Positions 34,933 through 46,800 of a DNA stretch of 64,000 bases are shown here, one piece after another; the first letter of the stretch is position 1, and each line of letters opens with the position of its first letter. This DNA comes from Adineta vaga (Eukaryota > Rotifera): assembly GCA_021613535.1 (NCBI GenBank), contig CP075494.1, positions 2,170,001 to 2,234,000 on the forward strand, read 5' to 3'. The position numbers were made by a program, and so were the translations under genes. The notes beneath the pieces are model-generated. The model was not told the origin of the DNA and did not search any database. It saw nothing but the letters and a program-made list of their open reading frames with translations.

Positions 34933-37900
34933 TTATTGATGGGTTTGTCGTCGCCAACTTTGTAGAAATTCTTTGAAAGTTTTCATGTACAACTCTGAGG
35001 GAAGGACAAATACAATGAAGACAAGCATGGATGGAGTGAATGAAATGAAATAACCACAAAGATACAACCATGGATTGTTAGACACATTCATACAACCAGA
35101 CACCAATGAAGTAATGATACGAGGCAACGATAGAACGAGCAGAATGATGGGACTGATTATCAGTTGTTTCTGCTCACTTAACTGTTTAAGAATATGATTT
35201 CCGTAGGTTCGTCTATGACGAGCTACTGATCGTTGTCGAGCAGTTCCGAAGATGATATATAAAGCAGACAGGAGATTAGTAATGAAGGGGACAATGAGAT
35301 GAAAAAATAGAATAGCTGTATTGTAGTCTTGCACGAAACGGGAATAACTGATAGCACACAAAACATGGTTTTCTGACACGTATTCGGTTGACTCATTTAT
35401 CGTTGTTTCATACTTCATGGGCTCGTATGTCATTGACTCGGTTGTTTCCGTCGCATATTCTTCTGATTTGTTTGTCCATCTATCATATTTCTTTGGTTTG
35501 TATTTCTCGCTCGTGTATTTAAACAAATTACGATATAAAGGTTCGTGGATAAGTGTACCCATAACGAAGAACGGTAAAACTACGATTACCCATCGTGCCA
35601 CGCGTGTACTCTGATTTTTGTTGAATCCGACGCCTTTAGATACATTGACCGCCCGTTCTACAGCGACACACGCATTGAGCCACGCGCCAAGATATACAAA
35701 AACTTTGAGAAGTGGTTCGATAAACACACAACCACTCCAAAGAATGGAGAGACTGACAGATTGTTTTATTTCAGTGACAAGAAGAAACCAAAATTTGACC
35801 GTAAATAGAGAGATTGTCAGAAGAGAAGTGATCGATGATGCTAGCAGATATATTCCACAACCGACTTTCCGTAGATCTGCATTTTGAAACGTGAACAAAG
35901 AAAGAATACCACTGATCAGACCAACAACGAACATGATTATTGTCAGAGCAGCACTCACTTTCACTAAGAATGGTTGATGACCCAACGTCGTATTCGATCG
36001 AATTTCGTTGCGCAAAATGTCATCAAGGGTCAAACCAATACCTTTTATGTACGAGTTACACCAATCACCAATAGTACAACTACTATGCCTTTTAACTAAA
36101 AAAATTACATGCATATAGTTTCAGAACTTTTCATGTTAAAGAAAATACATTCTGCGTCTTACCGAAATATTCAACCAATTCGTGCAATTTTAATTATCAA
36201 ACAAGAAAACTGAGAAGTGTATCGGACACAATCAGATAAAAACTACAGAGAGCGTAAAACACATCAGTCAAAGAAAGCGATTGACGCTACATTAAAATGC
36301 AACGATTCTTCGAAATCTTGCTCCCTTTAGATAATGAAATTTGCAGACGCTTTTATAAATCGAAGGAGAAAATTAATTTTACAAATATACTCTGAATTTT
36401 TTTCTTTATGTATTATCTACCATGCAGTAAGATACAGATACTCACTAATACGATTGAGACTGACGTTGTTTGGACCAGCAGCAAGCACTGAATAAGATCC
36501 CTGTACATCTGGATCAAATGTTGTCACAACCAGTACGTACGTCATGTTAGCCTGAAGGTACGCCGCAAAATGAAAATGATATCCATCACAATCATATCCA
36601 CTTTGTGAGAGTACATTCTCACTAGGGTTGAATGGATCAAAATCGTTCTTGTAAATGTAGCCGTATGTTAATATAGTGCTATTACTGTCAAAACTATAGA
36701 CACCATTGTCTTGCACATTTACGTGTATAGTTTCATAATGATAGTTTGTTCGTCCGCAAACACGAGAATATGTTTGAGTTTTCACAGTCAGTTCTGATAC
36801 ATATATTGATTGAATCACTATTAGAAGATGACAATCAGAATTTACATTTTATGAAAAGAGATGAAACTATTTATCTTTGAATTGAATAAATAATAATATT
36901 GAGAAAACAATGCCATAAAATGGATATGAAGAATGAATATAAAGTCGGGGCAACTAATGAAAACATTCTAGTGTAAAAATTTCACAGTATTTCGAATGTG
37001 AAAACTGAGTTACAGAAAAATTGGCTCGACTAATGGGGTTTTCTACTGAACAGAAAATGTTCTAACGAGTAAGACATGTCGTAGACATACAGGGGAATTG
37101 ATATTATCAACATTTTTTGCTTCTGTACTTATTACTGAAAAAGTGCAAATACTCACTTATGCGATTTAATGTAACGTTGTGCGCACCAGATGCAATGATT
37201 GAGAATGTGCCTATCGTATCTGGACGATACGTTGTCAGAACTAATACGTATGTGACGTTGGATTGAAGGTACAGAACGAATGAAAATTGAGCATTGGTAC
37301 ATCCATCATTATTCTGTGAGAGAACATTCTTACGTGTATCATACGGATCAAAATAGTCTTTGAAGAAATAACCGTATGTATCAAAACCACTATCACTTGA
37401 AAAACTGTAAAAGTCAGATGTGATCACATTTATCTGAATGGCTTCATAATAAACTTCTAATGATGTGCACCCTTCACGTCTATATGTCTGACTATTCGTA
37501 GTCAGCGATGATGAATATATAGATTGGATGATTGGTAGAGTATCTAGTTCAATATAACAAGAAGTATTCAATATTCCTGAAGAATTTGTATTAGATCAAA
37601 AGCTCTACTATTGTCTTCTCCTCTTGTACATATTCTTCACGTGAACTAGCTGTTATATTTAGATTACTTAAATGCTTCAAAAATGTCGGACTTCGATCCC
37701 ATACGAAATCTGCTATTCATAAATCTTCGACTCGCATAAAGGAAATCATAATCAGTTTCAGTCGCGTTCACATAGCCTGTTTCAGCTGACAAGTCAAAGA
37801 TAGATTATCTATGGCCACATGAGGAAACTATAAACTGTTAATTATTGTTTTCAGCAGTTTTATAACACCAGAACATAATCGTGACTAATGCGTTGAGCGA

Positions 37901-40874
37901 AATAATAATAATTTGTCATGCTAACTAGGCGACTGAAAAGTAATAAGTCGTCTGCTGCCACTTCGAGCAGTCATCCAATTTAAATAGAAATTAGTGCATG
38001 CAGCCGGATCAAAACCTCTAATAGTTTATTATATCAATATCATATTTTCACTGTATTTTAACGAACTTTGTTACTTATTTCAGTTCAGTTATAAATTCTT
38101 CAAATTACCAGATTACATAAGATCAAATATATGAGAACGTTCTTCACTTTTGAAGGAAAACCCATGGGGAAGAATTCTCTTAGGCTTTCTCCTATCTCAC
38201 TGTACTCGATCAAATGAGAAATTAGTGGATCAAACCGGAGCGTGTCACCCTGATGGTTCGTTCGTAATTTCCAATTCCCTGACAATCAGATAATAAGATT
38301 ATCAGTGTAAATAACTGTTTAATAGTCTCTGAATGATGATATCATCTTTTTCATGAAGAAACATTTTTTGTGAAATCGATAGTAGTGTGCAATAATTCTT
38401 GCTAAGCACTCAATATTACGCTGAGAACACAGTATGGACATGTTTAGCGTCTTCAACTGTATGCGATAAGATATACTTAGAAAACTATCCTACAAGATGG
38501 ACATGGTAGATGTTCACCGTATTAATTTAGTATATTCTATTGCAACTTTGTAGATTGATTCACATTTCAGTGACAGAATATCTAGCAACTTGAGAAACAT
38601 TGTGAAAACTCTTAGAAATAGCTAACAACCGGTCAAGTAGACTGATTTTTGCAATCATCAGTTCTTCAGTAAATCATTAAAATGCTAGCATCGATAAGGA
38701 CGAGCTTTACTTGTCAAGAAGTAATTGATAGTTAAAAGAAGAAACTAAATTTATCAACATTTTCTCAATTTTGGATTGCTCCTCGAATACTCCACAAAAT
38801 ATCAGGTACACTCACCAATAGAAGTAAAACTAACGTTGTTTGGACCAGTTATAAGCACTGAGAACACTCCTGTTACAGCTGGATCAAATGTTTTCACTAC
38901 TAATATGTAGTTAATGTTGACCAAAAGATGAGTTTGAAATTCGAACTGATTACTACGATAGTTTCGATCTGTCTGTAAAAATAAGTTAACAGTTGGATTG
39001 ATTGGAATGAAATCATCCTTGTATATATAGCCGTATGTAGCGATTGTACTATTGCTGACAAGATTGTAACACCCAGTCTCAATCACATCCACTTGTATGG
39101 CTTTATAGTGATGAGTTGGTGTACCGCAACCAATGGGCATAAATGTTTGACTATTCTCAGTTAGTGCTGATGAATATTTCGATTGAATAATTGATGCATT
39201 ATCTATTGAATCAGAAGAGAAAAATATCCGTACTTTGACGTATACTTTTTCATGCTATTTACAGAATGTTTTCAGTTATGAAAAGGAAAGGAACAGTATA
39301 TAGAGTAATCGAACGATAGATTTTGCATGATAACAGTTCAAACCCACGACGAAAAAAATGCAAATAAAGCTATAAAAGATATCGAGATTGAGGCCCTCTA
39401 ATGTAGAAGACTTAACTGTCGGTGTAGCTTTGTTCAGCTAGTTTTATTGATTATTGTCATTCATTATGGCGACTAGATTTATTTTCAATTCGTCGGCAGA
39501 CAAAATTATTTTACCTGACTTCTAAAAGTCTTGTATAATTGGATTTATTAGTCTCCGAGACAAATGTTGATAATGAGTCAAAGTCAGTTACTATAATAAT
39601 ATATTGATGCAAGCAAAGCACACTTGCCAAATTGACTTAGTCAAATTGATCAACAAATAGTTTTCTTCTTTTGATAACTCTGATCTGCCGTAGTATAATT
39701 CCAGAGATACAAAGAAGGAGAATGATTCATTTTCGGTTATTTTAGTGACAAATTCGTTATAGTTTACAATACATTAATCATTCAAAGCATTTTTGTTCTT
39801 CCATATACTTGTGTGTATAGTCCTTCCGAAAACGGTGAACTTTATGGAAGAAAAAACGAAAAAGTATTATTCGTCATAAAAAAACAATACGTTTTCGTAA
39901 CGGTGCATTCTTAGATTCAACGGTAAGCTAATATCAAATCTCGCATCAATTAGTTCTTTTAGAAAAATATGGAAATAACATTTACTTACTGACAGTATTT
40001 ACCAATAAAATAAATTTTTGAATTCGATTATTATTTTGATCAGCCACAAAGATGTTGCCAGAACTATCAAAAGCTGCGGCATATGGATAATGTAAATGAT
40101 TAGGTGTCGAGCCAGAGGCGCCTGAACATCCAACTATGCAGTACAGCTCAGTGGATCGTGATCTAACAATACGATGATTCCCATTATCTACAATGAATAA
40201 GTGGCCATCGGCATCCAAGAACACAGCTGTTGGGTAACGAAGGTTAATATTTGATGTACTAGTACTTCCTGCTACCGTTATCCCATCTAGCTTTCCAAAC
40301 TTGAAGAGTTGGATTCTGTTGTTAAAGCAATCTGCTACATATAAATCGAAGTTGATGTCAACAAAGATTCCGCGAGGCTGATCAAGCATATTGTCAGCTG
40401 ATCCTTTAGTGCCATTACCCGCACTTATAAATAACATATTCGTATCATCATCCAATGACTGCTTCGCAACTTGGTGTTTATCTGCCAAAGAGCAGTAAAG
40501 ATAATTCGCGATATCGACAAACAGCCCAGAACAATAGCTAGATACATTCATTACGAGAATGCCGTTCGTCGCATTCGGAGCCCATTTTTTCACATTACCA
40601 TTGGCATCACCGCCGACATAAATGTCTCCATCAATCGTGACAAAAAGGCCCCAGGGAAAAATGAAATGATTCAAGATAATTGTCGTCGGAGTTGTGCTAT
40701 TTACGCCCCATGCATGAACTTCCTTTTTGGACAGATCAACCACATAAACTGTATTGTTTCTATCAACGAAAACGTCAAGTGGTTCGGAGCCGACTACTGT
40801 TCCTTCTGCAAATGTGATTCCCCGAGGATCCCATTGTGAACAACCAGACAATTTCGGTTGATTGTACGATACTC
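34933..40874 (-). CDS. NHL propeller - three beta-domain repeats - 7TM receptor (5' end unresolved)
   Basis: Five exons, minus strand: 39990-40874, 38816-39202, 37157-37576, 36446-36817, 34933-36095. All junctions are GT-AG and phase 1, and the frame is open through about 1074 aa. Exon one of these holds NHL blades (VADCFNNRIQLF, VDNGNHRIVRS, VADQNNNRIQKF). The next three each encode one copy of a beta-rich domain ending in a GxxNVxxxxI segment, with shared YGYIYKxDFxPxNP and TYVLVVTTFDPD motifs. The last exon is a 7TM core (FLVKVSAALTIIMFVVG, then WLNACVAVERAVNV at TM3) close to that of the gene at 43889-48947. A Lys/Tyr/Thr/Glu-rich insertion of about 50 residues lies in extracellular loop 2. 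No GPS cleavage motif was seen. The signal-peptide exon(s) upstream of 40874 were not identified. Likely a cell-surface receptor; ligand unknown. Confidence 0.75.
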
Positions 40875-41800
40875 CTATAATGTTAAAGATTCACATAATA
40901 AGTGATGCATACTGGAAGTAGATTTTCTGAACTCGTATCAATCGATCTAATAGACTCAGCTTATATAGAAAAAAATATTTTTTTTCTTAACATTTCACTA
41001 TTTCTAGCATAAAGAATGGCACGAGAAAAAAATAAGACAAAGATCGTGTAAGAAATTAGTCTATATTCAGAATCGGAAGACCGAACAAGATTCAGTGTAA
41101 AACAGTTGTAGCTTTGTTGTGGAGTGAACTTGATTACAGACGCAGCAGTCGAACTTCTTCACTTACGCCATTGACAATCTATCTTTTAGCGATAAGTAGA
41201 TCTCCATGAAATATGAAACATCTGAAAAGGATTTTCATCCTCACAACTTTATTTTTGGGATATCAGAGTTTTCAACGATTTCTGCCTATGGAATCCAAGA
41301 TTTCCGGTCGAGTCTTATTCGACTTGTTTTACAACATATATGAATGTTTTGAAGACCCGTATTACCTTCGATATTCGTGAAAAACGTTGATGGTTTAAAA
41401 AATTCGTATACAGATAATTAATTGGAAACTCCATACCTCGGGAATAAAGGCGCGCGAGCACAAATTATTTTCAGGTTTTTCATACTTCATCGAGGTCTAC
41501 TTATTATCAAAAGATGGAGTCTAAGCCATTTAATCACCTAAGTATCTTCCGTAATTAGTATAATTCTGTTCTTGGTATAAGAACAACCAATATTGTGCTC
41601 CTCTCGTCAGCACAGTATCTCATTCGGTTCTAGACAGAGTTGCGAAAGGTCTAATAGTTCGGTGTGCGGGATCTGCGGCCCACGCGGTCTGGTAGCCCAG
41701 GGAATTTAGAGTGCATCGAGACTCGATTTCCAGTCTCATGAACAGTCTGTTTAGTCTGTAGATGATAATAGGCAGATTTATGGATATTCAACCGCTTTTT

Positions 41801-42088
41801 GGAAGAAGTGCTTTTTATCGAGTTTTACTTGCTGATTCAATGGAAGTACGACAGAAAGTATCTTTGGCCGAAAACACTTTTTTTTACAACAAACGTGTAG
41901 TAGTAGTGTTCGATAAGTCTTGTATCTTGGCTGTAATACATGGAAACAAAATCATTGTGAGATTAAGCTAGTCTAGTGATTCTGTTCCAGTATTTTAGAT
42001 AGAAATCAGAATCTTTTTCCGCTAAAGATACTTTCTATCGTTCTTCTATCGAATGAGCGCATAAAACTCGATAAAAAACACTTCCTCC
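41801..42088. repeat. Imperfect 70-bp inverted repeat
   Basis: The left arm 41801-41869 (GGAAGAAGTGCTTTTTATCG ... CTTTGGCC) and the right arm 42019-42088 (CCGCTAAAGATACTTTCTAT ... CACTTCCTCC) are reverse complements at roughly 80 percent. The spacer is about 150 bp. Probably an old foldback element. Confidence 0.6.
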
Positions 42089-42152
42089 GAGAACTAGTTG
42101 AATACCTATAGATTTACCCGGTATAATTATGAAGAACGCCTATATATATATA

Positions 42153-42889
42153 TATATGAGTGATAATCGCGGCCATTGTACCGTTCGGTCCCGGACAGAA
42201 AAATACTTATAAGTCGAGTTCTACTTAATCGATTTTAATAATTTTTTTTTCTTTTACTAGCCCAGAGATAGTCGATCACTTTTGAAAAAATCAGATTTCC
42301 ATCTGCTTTTGTTTTTCGAGGAATCATAACAGTAACGTCAAATATCAGGCTTCCGACGCTATATGACGAAAGAAAAATTCATTTTTCCAAATTTCATTGC
42401 TGTTTTTTTAAATCATGTTTTCTGCTTAAGTTGTAGAATTCCTCAAGAGCTTTCAGGATGTCTTTAGTTTTAGCTTTGGTCAAGATTTTATTGATGAAAA
42501 ACTATGAATAATAAGTGTTCACACACTTCCGTTTTCTTTGTAGAGCCACATTAAAATCAATGTCATTTCGTTCAGAGAAGTTTTATATAAACAGATTTGA
42601 TTGATTATTGAAGAGAAAAGAAAGGGAAATTATCTGACACGTAACAAAAGTTTGTTTCATGAACATTTTTAATGCAAAAATATTACGCAAAAGTCGAAAA
42701 AATGACGGTCTCACTCTGTATGTAAACTAGATTTTTAGCTGGTTATGTTGTATATCTCCATCATATTACAGGGAAGTGTAGGGAAAATACCATTTACATG
42801 CACATTCGACATAGCTCTATCAGAAAAACACTTAATTTTTTTCGATTTTTTCGTCGAACGGTACAATGGCCGCGATTATCACTCATATA
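42153..42889. mobile_element. 737-bp MITE-like element with perfect 35-bp TIRs
   Basis: The left terminus 42153-42187 reads TATATGAGTGATAATCGCGG then CCATTGTACCGTTCG. The right terminus 42855-42889 is its exact reverse complement. The arms are GC-richer than the interior. Flanks are TA-rich, so a TA target duplication is possible but cannot be proved. No transposase frame. Perfect arms suggest a fairly recent insertion or conversion between arms. Confidence 0.8.
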
Positions 42890-43485
42890 CACCTACAACA
42901 TTTCAACAGAGTAACTGTCGTATTTTGTTCTGATTGATTTTATATGTCGACGATATTTTTATCTTTCGAAAAAATAATACTTCTTTCTGTATTTATAGGG
43001 TAAATTTCATACCAAAGGATAGAAACTATTAAAACTTACTTGTCCCTTTTGCTGTTTGATCAAACATGACTAGCACGTATAACCATCTCTTTAAGATAGC
43101 GAAAGCCACCATTCGGTAAAAATACACTACTTTTTTGTTTTATATTGGTTAGTAGGGCTCTTGTATCCAAAACAACGAGAACGATACTCTTTTGCCTAAC
43201 TCGTTTACTATTGAATCAGATAAAGTGAGAATAACGAGCATTTGTCATTTTTTTTTATCTATTTCTATTTTCTTTCTCTTTCTCTTTCTTCAACAGATGA
43301 ATGTGGTTGAACGAGCAGATAAAGATGACGGAATATAAAAAAATGTCTCAGTGTGATAAAACTACATTTTAAAGAAGAATTGACTGTACCTGACAATTGA
43401 AGCAAATACAATGATCATGCGTTTATGTTTTCTCCAATTACAAACTATAATAAGTGAATATTTTTAATTTGTCATACACAGAGTT

Positions 43486-43559
43486 TAGGAGTGGGTGTGG
43501 GTGAACGCGAAGAATAGAGAATTAACCGACTCCCACAGCCGCATCTGCACCCACAAGAT
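43486..43559. repeat. TG-rich palindrome family copy
   Basis: TAGGAGTGGGTGTGGGTGAA then CCCACAGCCGCATCTGCACC and CACAAGAT. The arms are partly diverged. About 330 bp past the stop of the LDL-A/EGF receptor gene. Confidence 0.7.
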
Positions 43560-43711
43560 GGTACTGAGACTATCATTGTACTTCGTTGTCTTTAACATAT
43601 GTACAACAGTATAGTTTAATCTTGTGATTTCATTCATTTGATAATCATATAGATTATTTGCCATGTGAGGGGCCCCTTTAGCAAGAACGAAATCTAGATC
43701 ATGGCTACTTG

Positions 43712-43732
43712 TCACACCCACACCCTCAAGAT
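43712..43732. repeat. TG-rich palindrome family, right arm only
   Basis: TCACACCCACACCCTCAAGA, a perfect right arm without its partner nearby. It may be the true right end of a longer unit starting at 43486. About 157 bp past the receptor stop. Confidence 0.65.
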
Positions 43733-43888
43733 TTATACTAAATCAACTAACGAAGTGTGGAAAATGATTATTATTTGAATGATGTAAGCTGTTGTAAGCG
43801 AATATTTTTTTTATTGGTTAAACATAAATATATACTGCGAAGCAAACAAATAAGGATACTTGTTCATTACAATGTTATGAAAAAAAGA

Positions 43889-46800
43889 TTAAGATGTCAA
43901 ATGGAATCGTTTCATAGTTTTAGCAATTATTGCGTCAAATTTACTTTTATAAACTGTTGATGGTAAGACAAATACAAAAAATGTTAACATTGTTGGTATA
44001 AATGATACAAAATACCCAATTAAATGTAACCAAGGTTCACGTGCTGATCTCATACATCCACTTGTAAATGAAATGATTAGACGAGGTAAACTTACTAGTA
44101 TTAACATACATGGTGCAATAAAAATATGTTTATGTTGTTGAAATTGTAATTTTAAACCTTGTTTAAATGTTTGTTTTGATTCTACTTTAAAACGTCTATG
44201 AGCAACTACTAGAATAAGTAGTAAAGCAGAAATTAAATTGATTACAAAAGGAACAAGAAAATGAAAAAGAATGATAAATGAATTGTAAATTGTCAATGAA
44301 CGTGAATAGTCAGAGAAACACCATATTCGCTTTTGATTTCCATCTAAATCATCAATCAATCGACGATGAAATGGATCATGAATATGTGTAAGTGTAGTTA
44401 AAATAAATACAACAAAAATCATTATTTTAGCTCCAGTCTTACTTTTGTTTTTATTAAAACTTACACCTTTAATGACACTAATTGATCGTTCAATAGCGAC
44501 ACATGCATTAAGCCATTCACTTGATGCTAAAAAAACTTTGAGAATTATTTCAAGTGAAATACAACCAACAAACAGCATCGATCGATTGGTTATTAATGAC
44601 ATTTGTGAAAGAAGAAGGTGACAAAATTTGATTGTTAATACAATGATCAGACATATAGAACTAATCGATGATGCTAAAAGATAATAACCACAACCAACTT
44701 CTCTTGATGTTTTCATATGAAATGTTACTATACATAATGATCCAGAACTTAATCCTGAAAGTAACATAACTGTAATGATAGCAATGCTTAATTTGACAAT
44801 AAATGGTTGTTGATTGAGTGAAACATTTGGTTTGATATGATATCCAAGAATAGGATCAAGTGAAAACATGAAACCTTTTGTTGAAAGTTCACATCGAGCG
44901 CCATAATAACAATCTTCACAGTTACATATAAATGTGGTTGGACAAATTTCATTATTCTGAAAACATTGACCACCATGTTGACAAAAGTCTTTTTCTTGAC
45001 ATTCATGTTTTAACATATGATCAAATTCGAAACAATTGGAAAAACGATCAGAATCACATATACACATATTATATTCATCATAAAAACACATTAATTGTAA
45101 ATGTTGCCGACATAACAATGGATAATATTTCAAACGGCGTAGATATTCATAATGACGGATGGTGTCGTTCAGAAGATGAAGGACAAAAATACAACGTTGT
45201 TTTGATAGCACTTGAGCATGAATATGTTCTGATGAAATAAATTTTTCTCGTATTATAGTTAAATAATAATCATCCTTAGGTATCTCAACGAAGAGGATAT
45301 GAAATGGTTGTGACGCATAAATAGTGATCGAATTCTGATTAAAAGCAACCTTCTTAAGTATCGTTGTTCGTTCATGTTGTGCTAATCTTTCATGTGCTAT
45401 TATGTAATGGATGAAGAGTGATGAACTGATTGCTAATATTGTCTCATCTATATGAATATCGATTTGGTTACTTTTGAACTGACATCTGTCACCTGAATAT
45501 CCTTCTTTACAGAAACAGATAAATGAGTATAAATCGATGCGATCATCGGTTGGTATGCATATGCCATCGTACTGACATGGATTGTTTGTTGGTTGACATA
45601 ACGTTCGCTTCAAATAACAGCGTGAACCGAATTTGTTCAAAGGACATACACAGATAGATGGAGCAAGACAGAGTGAATCATTTGAACATTGACATTCATG
45701 TGTGATGTTACAGAATGAACCAGAATAACCTTGATCACATTGACAAAAATATAAAGACTTTCTATTTGTGTATTCCATACATCGGCCATGTTCTCCACAA
45801 GGAAGAGAACATGGATTATTTTGTGGTGTCTTTGGAATCATTAATAGAGTAGAGATTCGATTGACAGGTAGAAATTGAAATGGAATTGGTATATACCAAC
45901 TGGTCCAATACTCTAATGTTATTTTATCAAATAGATCGATGTGAATTGAATAATTAGTTGATGAATGTTTGGGACGATGTGGATAAAGTAGATAGATGTT
46001 ATGTTTTGTGGTACAGTGACGAGCAGGAATGTATATTATTTGTTCATAATTGGGTGCAATTGTTCCTTGTTCATCAATGAGTATAATGATCAATTTGAAA
46101 ATAACTGTAGTAGAAATAATACTTTGCATTTTAAGCTGAAGAGTCAAACTAATACGTTGATTTTGCCATTGACATTGAGAACCAAAATAATTCGGTGGAC
46201 AAAGACATCTTTTTGATTGATTAGCACCGAATAAAACGACAACGCCTTGATGACAGTACCAATGTAGTGCTATATCTATCTCAGGTATGATTTTCTTTTT
46301 GTCTTGATTTATTTTGGTTATAGATTGAATCGAAGGAATAGTAGATGATATTGGTGGAAAATATCCAAGTCGAGTAGTGATTACAAAGTCGATATAGTTA
46401 GTAACAAAAGCCGTCGATTCGTAGTCGATGGTGCACAAATATGCGTTACTGTTATCCAGTTGTGAAACTTCCATAGTGTTAGAAATAAAAGGAGGATATT
46501 GGTCACCTCTAAGACATTCTTTATCCTGTTCATCAACTGTTTCTAAATGATGATTACAAATACTGTTTCCACTGGTACATTTAGATCTATTAAATGAGTA
46601 GTAATCTTTGCTGATGTAATTTGTTTCATTGTTAAAGTAGACTTCTGAAATATATTCAGCTTCCGTACAATTATCTATTCGTTTATAGAACATATAAGTT
46701 AGCGGTAAGCAGTAAGTCAAAGTCGAAGCTTTGTTTGTGCATTGAAATTCATTGAACGAACAATTTGTATTCGGACAATTGAGTTCATCGATGCCATTCA

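Larger units (their letters stand above)
40875..43485. other. Gene-poor stretch with inverted-repeat elements
   Basis: It should contain the first exon of the minus-strand receptor, which I could not place. The rest is non-coding with two inverted-repeat structures (41801-42088 and 42153-42889) and a GC-richer patch at 41640-41740. Confidence 0.4.

Noticed and set aside
41640-41740. tRNA-derived SINE head in the GC-richer patch
   Set aside because: No A and B box spacing or tRNA-like fold could be confirmed by eye.
44788-46216. Short frames on both strands within the LDL-A/EGF receptor exon
   Set aside because: Overlap clearly coding EGF and linker sequence in the receptor frame.
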